Positions 8,998 to 17,339 of a stretch of DNA of 64,000 nt are shown here, piece after piece. Source of the DNA: JAWPMT01 sp965227935. Its GTDB lineage: Bacteria > Bacteroidota > Bacteroidia > Cytophagales > Cyclobacteriaceae. Below the pieces are notes generated by a model. The model was not told where the DNA came from. It searched no databases and saw nothing but the letters and a program-made list of their open reading frames with translations. How positions within the stretch are numbered: position 1 is the first letter of the stretch; each line of letters starts with the position of its first letter. The position numbers were made by a program, and so were the translations under genes. The stretch lies in assembly GCA_965227935.1 (NCBI GenBank), contig CBDDGS010000019.1, positions 558,001 through 622,000 of the forward strand. The letters run 5' to 3'.

Positions 8998-9996
8998 ATG
9001 CCGCTTATAGCAGAAAGTAGTTACAACAGTACGCCCTGGTATTTTGTAAATGGCCATTTTGAGACCATCATTCCTTCTGCCTTCTTTAAGGTGCAGGGCC
9101 TGATCTATGACCGTGAGCGCCTGGAACTTCCTGATGGGGACTTTATCGATATCGACTGGATCCGCAATAGCACAAAGCGTCTACTGGTGATTACTCACGG
9201 GCTGGAAGGCAATTCCGAGCGCCACTATGTCCAGAGGCCTGCAAAGTACTTCGCCGAAAAGGGCTGGTCGGTGCTTGCCTGGAACTGTCGAAGTTGTAGC
9301 GGGGAGATGAACCGACTGCCGAGGTTTTACCATCATGGTGATACGCAGGACCTGGTGAGGGTCATCGATCACGCCGTTGCCCGGGGTTTTGGGGAGATTG
9401 TGTTGCTGGGATCGTCCATGGGTGGTAGCATGACATTGAAATACCTGGGTGAGGACCCATCTCGGCATGACGAGGTCCTCGGGGCGGTGACCTTTTCGGT
9501 GCCATGCAATCTCAAGGACAGCGCCGACCAGCTGGAACTAAGTGGCAACAAGTTTTACGAAAAGCGTTTCTTGAAGAAACTCAAAGATAAGCTTGCCTTG
9601 AAAGCAGAGATGCACTCGGAACTCGACGTTGAGGGCCTTGAAGAGCTGAGGGATTTCGAGACCTTTCATGAGCGCTATACAGTGCCCTTGCATGGTTTTT
9701 CTTCATTGGCGGAATTTTATAGCGAGGCGACATGCGACCGGTATTTGCCGGGGGTCGAGAAGCCGGCTTTGATTGTCAATGCATGGAATGATCCCATGCT
9801 TGGTGAGCTGTGTTATCCTCAAGAACTGCTAGCATCGTCTCGCAGCGTCTTTCTGGAGATACCCGCGAAAGGAGGACATGTAGGATTTACAATACCCGGC
9901 GACCCATACAGCTGGATGGAGTACCGGGCATGGGAGTTTATTTCTGAGGTTGTCTCGCTTCCTCTTCTGGAGCAAAGTCCAGGGATACCGAGTTAA
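8998..9996 (+). CDS. YheT/EMB8-family alpha/beta hydrolase
   Basis: A 332-residue cytoplasmic hydrolase when begun at the ATG at 8998 (MPLIAESSY); an earlier in-frame ATG at 8896 adds a leader unlike the family. The family layout is clear: WYFVNGHFETIIPS near the start, oxyanion-region THGLEGNSERHYV, nucleophile elbow GSSMGGS, the acid residue in NAWNDPMLG and the histidine in GGHVGF. Substrates of YheT-type hydrolases are poorly defined esters. The last 59 bp overlap the end of msrB on the other strand. Confidence 0.85.
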   Translation: MPLIAESSYNSTPWYFVNGHFETIIPSAFFKVQGLIYDRERLELPDGDFIDIDWIRNSTKRLLVITHGLEGNSERHYVQRPAKYFAEKGWSVLAWNCRSCSGEMNRLPRFYHHGDTQDLVRVIDHAVARGFGEIVLLGSSMGGSMTLKYLGEDPSRHDEVLGAVTFSVPCNLKDSADQLELSGNKFYEKRFLKKLKDKLALKAEMHSELDVEGLEELRDFETFHERYTVPLHGFSSLAEFYSEATCDRYLPGVEKPALIVNAWNDPMLGELCYPQELLASSRSVFLEIPAKGGHVGFTIPGDPYSWMEYRAWEFISEVVSLPLLEQSPGIPS

Positions 9997-10471
9997 GGCA
10001 ATATCTTAAGCCTGTTGGTCGCGGTCCATCAGGGAATACATGTCCCAGGTGGCCATTGCATCTTCCACACATCACTTCGGTGCGCTCATACCCGAGAAGG
10101 AAGTCGCTTTCTTCTTTGACGCGATCCTCTGATAGCGGTTGGTAAAAGCTTGGCCATCCGGTACCTGAGCGGTATTTAGTTTTTGAGCTGAACAGCGGCA
10201 ACGAGCATGCTTTGCAACTATAAGTTCCTTGTTTCTTGTTGTTCCAAAACTTGCCACTGAAGGCACGTTCGGTACCTTTCTCTCTGAGCACATAAAATTC
10301 AAAATCGCTCAGCTTCTCTTTCCATTCATCCTCAGTCAACTGCCACTTATCATAGTCGGGTAGCTGGCTTACATTTGGCGCTTCACTTGATTCCTGGGCC
10401 TGACAACTAACGATAATAGCGATCGTTAAAAAGCTGGTGAAAACTCTAATAATCATCTTGGAAAGTTTCAT
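9938..10471 (-). CDS. msrB: Peptide-methionine (R)-S-oxide reductase, exported
   Basis: A 177-residue exported MsrB. The N-terminal hydrophobic stretch ends in VSC, a likely lipobox, so the enzyme is probably membrane-anchored on the periplasmic side. The catalytic domain shows both zinc-binding CxxC pairs (CKAC and CGRC), the SGTGWPSFYQP core, HLGHVFPDG and the catalytic cysteine in RYCLNS. It reduces methionine-R-sulfoxide in oxidised proteins. Its 3' end overlaps the convergent hydrolase by 59 bp, including a Glu-rich tail (FAPEEEARQPQK) unlike the usual end of MsrB. Confidence 0.92.
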   Translation of the reverse strand: MKLSKMIIRVFTSFLTIAIIVSCQAQESSEAPNVSQLPDYDKWQLTEDEWKEKLSDFEFYVLREKGTERAFSGKFWNNKKQGTYSCKACSLPLFSSKTKYRSGTGWPSFYQPLSEDRVKEESDFLLGYERTEVMCGRCNGHLGHVFPDGPRPTGLRYCLNSVSLDFAPEEEARQPQK

Positions 10472-10576
10472 AAAAAACTTGGATTCTCCATACTAAAACG
10501 CCATAAAATCGTTGCGTGTTGAAAAATTCTTAGGACAACACCCAGTTTGTCCACCATTATACAGAAGTGGTGCCTC

Positions 10577-11779
10577 CTAGGCCATTCTTTCCAACGCCAT
10601 GTCTGCTACACGTTGCCCGATCGCAAGGCTGGAAGTTGCTGCAGGAGAGGGTGCGTTGCCGACATTTAAGATCTTATCCTTGTCCAGAATAAGAAAATCA
10701 TCCACGAGGCCACCGTTGCGGTCGCAGGCTTGCGCCCGGACACCTGCTCCTCCAGGAATCAGGTCCTTTCTTTGAATTTCAGGGACGAGCTTCTGAAGGG
10801 CTTTGGTGAATGCCCTTTTGGAATACGAACGATAGAGTTCACCAAATCCAGTTTGCCAATACTTCCAGGCGACCTTTTGGAATCCACGATAGGTCAGCGA
10901 CTCCAGTAGTTGACCGATGTGTATGTCGGACTTCTTGTATCCTTCCCGCTTGAAAGCAAGTACAGCGTTGGGCCCGGCTTCTACACCACCATTGATCATT
11001 CGAGTGAAATGAACGCCGAGAAAAGGAAACTTCGGATCCGGTACTGGGTATATGAGGTTTTTGACAAGGTGCTCACGCTCCGGCCGGAGTTTATAATACT
11101 CTCCTCGGAAGGGAATGATCTTGTAGGGCACCTTCATTTTACTTTTTCGGGCGACTTTGTCCGACCACAGCCCTGCACAGTTGACGACGAAGTGCGTGAT
11201 GAACTTTTGATGGTTGGTCTTTACTTCCATCAGTTTGTCGGACTTCCTGCGCACTTTCAGCACCTTATTGTTGGTGAAGATCTCTCCTCCAAAGTGGCGA
11301 AATTTCTCGGCGTATTTATGAGCCACCTGGCCATAGTCAATGATGCCTGTCTGCGGAACATAGATCCCGGCGACACCATTCACATGAGGTTCATATTCCT
11401 GGAGCTGTTCCTTAGACTTTAGAGGCTTGAGACCTTTGAGGCCGTTTTGCTGCCCTCGCTGGGCCAAGGTCCTGAGGGCGGGGATCTGATCTTTGGAAGT
11501 CGCTACTACGATTTTGCCACAGACTTGATAAGGGATCTCCTCCTGATCACAAAAGCTAAGGAGTTGGTTATAACCGTCGACACAGTTTTTGGCTTTGTAG
11601 CTGCCAGGCGGATAATACAAACCCGAGTGTATAACGCCGCTGTTGTGACCGGTCTGATGCATACAGATCTGCGGCTCCTTTTCGAGGATCGCTATTTTTA
11701 GGCGCGGATTGGCCTCTTTCAACTTCAGCGCAGAGGCCAGACCAACTATTCCTCCACCGATAACTATGACACTATACAT
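10577..11779 (-). CDS. lhgO: L-2-hydroxyglutarate oxidase
   Basis: A 400-residue FAD-dependent oxidoreductase when started at 11779 (MYSVIVIGGG); an upstream ATG at 11836 gives a 19-residue extension that breaks the usual start right before the dinucleotide fold. It has GGGIVGLASALKL for FAD binding, HNSGVIHSGLYYPPGS, a FRGEYYKLRPE block and the C-terminal GAGVRAQACDRNGGLVDDF block typical of LhgO. It oxidises L-2-hydroxyglutarate to 2-oxoglutarate, a metabolite-repair step, passing electrons to the quinone pool in characterised members. No operon partner is visible. Confidence 0.9.
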   Translation of the reverse strand: MYSVIVIGGGIVGLASALKLKEANPRLKIAILEKEPQICMHQTGHNSGVIHSGLYYPPGSYKAKNCVDGYNQLLSFCDQEEIPYQVCGKIVVATSKDQIPALRTLAQRGQQNGLKGLKPLKSKEQLQEYEPHVNGVAGIYVPQTGIIDYGQVAHKYAEKFRHFGGEIFTNNKVLKVRRKSDKLMEVKTNHQKFITHFVVNCAGLWSDKVARKSKMKVPYKIIPFRGEYYKLRPEREHLVKNLIYPVPDPKFPFLGVHFTRMINGGVEAGPNAVLAFKREGYKKSDIHIGQLLESLTYRGFQKVAWKYWQTGFGELYRSYSKRAFTKALQKLVPEIQRKDLIPGGAGVRAQACDRNGGLVDDFLILDKDKILNVGNAPSPAATSSLAIGQRVADMALERMA

Positions 11780-11865
11780 ATATGACAGCCACCCGTTTGC
11801 AGCACAAGAATAAAAAAAGCGATAGGTAAAACCCATCGCCTTTGCAGATATCGTACAAATTTGTT

Positions 11866-14800
11866 TCAGTCTTGTAGTTGCACTGCATCGATTTTGCTGT
11901 CGTACACTGCCTTGTTGAACTCATCGATTCTGTTCTCAAGGATTTGAGACAATTGATTGAGTTGTTCATCGATCAGACCTGTTACTTCCTCTTTGAAATC
12001 CATAGCTTGTTGTGTAGGCCTGGAATCGCCGAAACCTTCCAAAGAACCCAAGTGCCCAAGTTTGTTATTGAGGCGAATAGGGAAATTCAGAGGGTCCTGA
12101 CCACTCTCGTTCTTTGTCTGGTACAGGGCCTCCTCTATGGCCTTTATGTCATCGAGGATCGCCTTGCCCAGTTCTGCGATGCGCTCATCATCTGTTTTAT
12201 CCATCACGCCTTTGATTTGCGTACGGACTTTCCGGATTGTGATCACCGCATCGTTAGTCTCAGAAAGCTTGTCGCGCACAGAAAGAAGAAAGTCCAATTG
12301 GGCCTCCAGATCCGCCTGTGTGGCGCTGGATCGTGGATCTTTCACGATCTCAAACGTCTGTGACTGAGCTTCGCCATCTACTGTCAGTGTGACCTTGTAG
12401 GTGCCAGGAACAACTCTGGGGCCGTTGGTAGTAGCTGCCCACAAAATCATCCCGGGAAAGGTCGTAGCCCCCGGATAGCGCATGTTCCAGTTGAAGGTAT
12501 TCAAGCCTTTTTCGAAGGACAGCTTTCCTTCTTTGGCGTCCTTGTCGGGATTCGTAGAGAAGGTCATCACCAACTCATCGGACATCGTATGAAAGGACAA
12601 TTCCACAGTGTCTATGTCTGCGGTATCCTTGATAAAGAAGTGCACGAGGGCGCCTCCGGGGTGGTTAGTACCTGCCGTTTTGGAAGTAGCACCATTACCC
12701 CCACCCATACGGTAGGTGGTCATCGGCTGGAAAAGGTGCGCCTTCTTGCTTGCCAGTTGGTTGTCTGCCTGGTGAAGGACGGTCAGATCATCGATCATCC
12801 AAAAGCTCCGGCCTTGCGTTGCGGCAATGAGGTTATCATTCTTGACAGCCAGATCCGTAATAGGCACAATTGGCAGATTCATCTGCAGCGGTTGCCAGCT
12901 GGCACCGTCGTTAAAGGACACATACATCCCAGACTCCGTTCCTGCGTAGAGCAATCCCTCTTTGCTGGGGTCCGCTCTAAGAACTCGCGTGAAGTGCTCA
13001 CTGCCAATGCCTGCGTTGATAGCTTCCCAGGTCTGGCCGTAGTCTTTTGTTTTGTATAAGTAGGGTGCATAGTCTCCCAGCTTGTATCGCGTTGCCGCGA
13101 CATACAGTCCTCCTTCATTGAAGGGATCGACCTCGACACTATTGATCATGGACCACTCCGGCATCATTCCCGGTGTGACGTTCTGCCAGTTTTCACCACC
13201 GTCCTTCGTGACATGTAGCAGTCCGTCGTCGGATCCTGCCCAGATCACACCTTCTTCATGTGGTGACTCCACTGCCGCAAAAATGGTACAGTAGTATTCC
13301 ACGCTCGTGTTGTCCTTCGTGATAGGGCCACCAGAAGAGCCCAGCTTCGTAGGGTCGTTTCTGGTCAAGTCTGGACTGATCAGTTCCCACGATTGTCCCT
13401 CGTTGGTGGATACATGCAGGTGGTTGGAGGCTGTATAGAGCTTCTTGGGATCATGGGGCGAGAAGAAGATGGGGAAATTCCACTGGAACCTGTACTTAAA
13501 GTCTTCGGCGCCATGTCCCATGGGGTTGTCGGGCCAAACATTGACCGCGCGGACTTCATTCGTCGTGTGGTTCACACGAGTAAGGAAGCCGTCATAGCTA
13601 CCCCCATAGACAATGTCATTGTCCTCCGGAGATATGGCGATATGAGCACTTTCACCACCAGCGGTTGGTTCCCAGTCCCTTTCACCTATGAATCTTCCGT
13701 CGGTGCGATGGGCGATACGAACTGTAGAGTTGTCTTGCTGGGCACCGTAGATCTTATATGGAAAGGAATTGTCGGTCGTTACCCGATAAAACTGTGCCGT
13801 TGGCTGATTGTGATAGGTGGACCAGTTTTCACCTCCATCAAAGGAGACCTGAGCACCCCCATCATCGCCGATCACCATCCGTTGGTTGTCCATAGGGTCT
13901 ATCCACAGATCGTGATGGTCCCCGTGGGGAGCGTTGTATGTCTCATACGTCTTTCCTCCGTCTTTGGACCGGTGGTAGCGCACATTGAGCACGTATACGC
14001 GATCCTCATCCTGGGTGTCGGCATAGATCCTGGTGTAGTACCAGGCGCGTTGCCTAAGTTTCCGCTCCTTATTGATTAGCCGCCAGCTCTTGCCGGCATC
14101 ATCTGAGCGGTAAACACCACCATCCTTATTCTCGATGATCGCCCACACACGATTGGAGTTTACCGGCGAAACGGTCACACCAGAGATCCCCCAGGTACCG
14201 GATGGTAAGCCTTCATTGGAACTGATATCATTCCACGTCTCGCCACCATCGGTGGATTTCCATAGCGCAGAACCAGGTCCGCCACTTTCCAGGCTGTAGG
14301 GTGTTCGGCGGATCCTCCAAGTCGAGGCATATAGGATCCGAGGGTTGTTCGGGTCCATGACTAAATCTACGGCCCCGGCATCTGCATTGGCGAAGAGTAC
14401 TCGTCGCCAGCTGGCGCCGCCGTCCGTGCTCTTGTAGATACCGCGATCAGAAGTTGACTTGTACAAGTCGCCCATGACGGCGGCATATACGATTTCGGGG
14501 TTTTTGGGGTGAATGCGAATTCTTGGGATATGCCGACTATTGGGCAATCCAGCGGCGGTCCATGTCTTGCCAGCATCCACGGACTTCCACATGCCATTAC
14601 CTGAGGATACATTACCCCTTACGGTGACTTCACCTCCACCGACGTAGATGACGTTGTTGTCCCACTCGCTCACGGCGACTGCTCCTATGGAGCCGCCGAA
14701 GTAGCCATCGGAAATATTCTCCCAGGAATTACCTGCATCGGTAGTTCGCCAGATGCCGCCTCCAGTGGCGCCAAAATAGAATAGATTGGGTTTGCCAGGT

Positions 14801-14985
14801 ACACCAGTAACTGCGGCGGACCTTCCACCACGGAAGGGTCCCACCTCACGCCACTGCAATCCCTGATAGAGGGAGGTATCAATACCTACCGGGGGTGGGG
14901 TGCGTTTGCCTCTTCTTTGGGCCTGACTGGGTAGCGTCATCGCCAAAACCAATGTCAGACATAGTACGAGTTGTAGTTTCTTCAT
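11866..14985 (-). CDS. Large secreted BNR/sortilin-like beta-propeller protein
   Basis: A 1039-residue exported protein when started at the ATG at 14985 (MKKLQLVLC), eight codons inside the longest frame. A signal peptide is followed by a long run of VPS10/BNR-type repeats marked by many Asp-box-like motifs (KSTDGGASW, KSTDGGETW, RSDDAGKSW, RSKDGGKTY, VTKDGGENW), probably two propellers over about residues 30-720. A beta-sandwich region (about 720-870) and a helical tail follow. Such proteins are common in Bacteroidota and are annotated as WD40/YVTN/BNR-repeat or glycosyl hydrolase-like; the catalytic role is unproven. Separated from lhgO by 86 bp. Confidence 0.85.
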   Translation of the reverse strand: MKKLQLVLCLTLVLAMTLPSQAQRRGKRTPPPVGIDTSLYQGLQWREVGPFRGGRSAAVTGVPGKPNLFYFGATGGGIWRTTDAGNSWENISDGYFGGSIGAVAVSEWDNNVIYVGGGEVTVRGNVSSGNGMWKSVDAGKTWTAAGLPNSRHIPRIRIHPKNPEIVYAAVMGDLYKSTSDRGIYKSTDGGASWRRVLFANADAGAVDLVMDPNNPRILYASTWRIRRTPYSLESGGPGSALWKSTDGGETWNDISSNEGLPSGTWGISGVTVSPVNSNRVWAIIENKDGGVYRSDDAGKSWRLINKERKLRQRAWYYTRIYADTQDEDRVYVLNVRYHRSKDGGKTYETYNAPHGDHHDLWIDPMDNQRMVIGDDGGAQVSFDGGENWSTYHNQPTAQFYRVTTDNSFPYKIYGAQQDNSTVRIAHRTDGRFIGERDWEPTAGGESAHIAISPEDNDIVYGGSYDGFLTRVNHTTNEVRAVNVWPDNPMGHGAEDFKYRFQWNFPIFFSPHDPKKLYTASNHLHVSTNEGQSWELISPDLTRNDPTKLGSSGGPITKDNTSVEYYCTIFAAVESPHEEGVIWAGSDDGLLHVTKDGGENWQNVTPGMMPEWSMINSVEVDPFNEGGLYVAATRYKLGDYAPYLYKTKDYGQTWEAINAGIGSEHFTRVLRADPSKEGLLYAGTESGMYVSFNDGASWQPLQMNLPIVPITDLAVKNDNLIAATQGRSFWMIDDLTVLHQADNQLASKKAHLFQPMTTYRMGGGNGATSKTAGTNHPGGALVHFFIKDTADIDTVELSFHTMSDELVMTFSTNPDKDAKEGKLSFEKGLNTFNWNMRYPGATTFPGMILWAATTNGPRVVPGTYKVTLTVDGEAQSQTFEIVKDPRSSATQADLEAQLDFLLSVRDKLSETNDAVITIRKVRTQIKGVMDKTDDERIAELGKAILDDIKAIEEALYQTKNESGQDPLNFPIRLNNKLGHLGSLEGFGDSRPTQQAMDFKEEVTGLIDEQLNQLSQILENRIDEFNKAVYDSKIDAVQLQD

Positions 14986-15104
14986 AATAGTTTCTCTCTT
15001 GATAAACACAGCGTCTCAACCTCGCAATTAAGGGTAGAAATCGGAAATGAAAACCACTTGAGCGGAAATTATAGTTGATCAACAGAAGATTTGGCGGTAG
15101 TTAA

Positions 15105-15941
15105 ATGCCAAGTAGTTATTTAGGAAAATTCGGATGCAGAACATATCTTCCCACCCGAATACTGTGGAATCGGCCATTAAAATCTTCCGGTTTGAAAAGG
15201 ACTATTGAGGAACTCGAGGCAATCATTGCGGAGAAGGAAAAGCAGATCTCAGACCTGAAGATTGAGAAGGGTGGATTCTTTCGTGTGGTCTCCCACGACC
15301 TACGTTCACCTATAAGTCGCATCATCGGATTTGCCGATTTGCTAAAGAAAGACCTCGAGGACAATGAAGAGCTTCGGTTCTTTGCAGAGAATATCGAGGC
15401 TGCAGGCTGGCACCTGAACAAGCTGATTGCCCGCATTATGGAGGTGGAAGAGTTTGAGTCCGAAGAGGAGGAGCCCACCATCGAGTTGCAGGATATCGTG
15501 CAGCCCGTCAGGGACAAGGTTGCCTATTTCGTTCAAGAGTACATTGAGAAGGAAATCGACTATGAGCTCACGGTGTCAGACCCTTCATTGAAGGCTCCCG
15601 TTGACAATGCATACTGGAACCTGATTGTTATCAATCTCCTTTCCAATGCTGGTAAGTTCTCGAAGGCTGGCTCATCTGTTTGGGTGACACTCGATGCGAC
15701 ACCTGAGGGTGCGGCAAGGCTAGTTGTTGCTGATGAGGGCCCTGGTTTCAAGCCGGAAGAAAAGAACCTTATATTCAAGAAGTTTGCGAAGCTCAGCGCC
15801 AAACCCACGGGAGGGGAGATCGCTGCAGGTCTTGGCCTCTACCAGGCTTGGAAGTGCACGCAGGCTTTGGGTGGCACGATCGCAGCAGAGGATAATGAGC
15901 CGGTAGGTACGAAATTCACCGTTATTATCCCGCAGCCCTAA
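15105..15941 (+). CDS. Orphan sensor histidine kinase (HisKA-HATPase only)
   Basis: Up to 278 residues. A short coiled coil (ELEAIIAEKEKQISDL) leads into the dimerisation H-box SHDLRSP (about residue 63) and an ATPase domain with NLLSNAGKFS (N box), DEGPGF (G1), the F-box FKKFAK and GLGLYQ (G2). No sensor domain or transmembrane helix is present and no response regulator lies nearby. The first 29 residues after the ATG at 15105 look unlike protein of this family; a TTG at 15192 right before the coiled coil is a credible alternative start. Signal and target are unknown. Confidence 0.82.
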   Translation: MPSSYLGKFGCRTYLPTRILWNRPLKSSGLKRTIEELEAIIAEKEKQISDLKIEKGGFFRVVSHDLRSPISRIIGFADLLKKDLEDNEELRFFAENIEAAGWHLNKLIARIMEVEEFESEEEEPTIELQDIVQPVRDKVAYFVQEYIEKEIDYELTVSDPSLKAPVDNAYWNLIVINLLSNAGKFSKAGSSVWVTLDATPEGAARLVVADEGPGFKPEEKNLIFKKFAKLSAKPTGGEIAAGLGLYQAWKCTQALGGTIAAEDNEPVGTKFTVIIPQP

Positions 15942-16130
15942 ACATCCGTTTGTCCTTCTTATTTGACAGTTCAGTACGGCAAATGGTCCGTTCCGGAACT
16001 TTATTGCGTTTCCGTACACTTTTCCTATTGAAATTTGTAACAAAATTCGGCTAGAAGGAGTCAGTAAGGATAGCAATCAGTGTGTTGTTTTACTCTGCTG
16101 ACCCTCCGAAAAGGTCTTATACTACTCAAA

Positions 16131-17327
16131 ATGAAAACACGTCAACTTTTTATCTACGGCGTTTCTGTGCTCATTATCGTAAGCGCCCTTGGCATCTCCG
16201 CCTTTCTTGGAACACTCAAGGAACCACCAGAACCTAAAAAGCAGTTTGAAGTCCGCCGGTATGTGCAGACAGAAGAGGTGAAGTACGATGATATTGAGAC
16301 CAGTGTCGTCGCCTATGGGCGAGTGGAGACTGCTCAGTCGCTGGATCTATTATCCGAAGTCGGAGGTCGTATGTACGAAGGCAACATTCGTCTAAAAGAA
16401 GGGCAGAGCTTCCGAAAAGGAACTTTGCTGTTCTACATCGACGATACGGAAGCGGCGCTATCGCTGAAATCGCAGAAAAGCAATTTCATGCGAGACGTGG
16501 CGAGTATATTGCCCGATTTGAAGCTGGATTATCCGGAGAGCTATGGAGCCTGGAATGAATACTTCAATAGTGTGCGTCTGGAAGGCGATCTTCCATCTCT
16601 CCCAGAGATCCGATCTGAGAAGGAGAAGACTTATCTCGCGACCAAGGGCATCTATTCCACATTCTTCAATATCAAGAGTGCAGAAGTACGCCTGAAGAAG
16701 CATAGGTACTACGCGCCTTTCAGTGGAAGTATTTCGGAAGTGACACAGGAGTCGGGGGCTTTTGTGAATCCGGGCAACAGAATTGGCAAGATCATCAGGG
16801 CTGGCGTGCACGAACTGCAAGTCAGTGTAGAGACACGAGATATACCTTGGATCCAGGTAGGCTCCGAAGTCGAGATCTACAGTGATGAAACCGGTCAGAC
16901 ATGGGGTGGCAAGATTCTGAGGATCAGCGACTTTGTCAATCAGAGCACGCAGTCTGTGGATGTTTTCATTGCCATTGAGCCGACCAATCAGCGGATCTAT
17001 GATGGCCAGTTTATGCAAGCGGCGATTCCCGCACGGGTGATCAAGGATGGCATGATCATACCTCGTAGTGCCATTTACAATCGCAACGAAGTTTTTGTGC
17101 TGGAAGACACGCTTTTGAAAGTGAAGGAAATAGAGGTTGTGAAGTTGCAGGAGGAATCTGCAATTTTCCGGGGTCTCGAGGCAGGCGCAGACCTGGTAGT
17201 GGAACCTTTGGTCAACGCTCACAACAATATGGTCGCATTCAAACTGGAAGAGAAGGACATAGACCTCGAAAGGAAGAACCAGACGGACCAGCCCCTCGTG
17301 ACAGCTACAAGTAACGGCGGCAACTAA
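16131..17327 (+). CDS. RND efflux periplasmic adaptor (HlyD/MFP family)
   Basis: A 398-residue membrane-fusion protein when started at 16131 (MKTRQLFIY), giving one N-terminal helix; the earlier ATG at 16080 adds an unlikely 17-residue leader. The lipoyl/barrel-sandwich halves are visible as VVAYGRVETAQSLDLLSEVGGR with LKEGQSFRKGTLLFYID, and after the alpha-hairpin as YYAPFSGSISEVTQESGAFVNPG. Membrane-proximal beta domains follow. It bridges the inner-membrane pump encoded 12 bp downstream with the TolC-type channel at 21271, forming one operon. Confidence 0.88.
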   Translation: MKTRQLFIYGVSVLIIVSALGISAFLGTLKEPPEPKKQFEVRRYVQTEEVKYDDIETSVVAYGRVETAQSLDLLSEVGGRMYEGNIRLKEGQSFRKGTLLFYIDDTEAALSLKSQKSNFMRDVASILPDLKLDYPESYGAWNEYFNSVRLEGDLPSLPEIRSEKEKTYLATKGIYSTFFNIKSAEVRLKKHRYYAPFSGSISEVTQESGAFVNPGNRIGKIIRAGVHELQVSVETRDIPWIQVGSEVEIYSDETGQTWGGKILRISDFVNQSTQSVDVFIAIEPTNQRIYDGQFMQAAIPARVIKDGMIIPRSAIYNRNEVFVLEDTLLKVKEIEVVKLQEESAIFRGLEAGADLVVEPLVNAHNNMVAFKLEEKDIDLERKNQTDQPLVTATSNGGN

Positions 17328-17339
17328 ACCAACCCAGAC

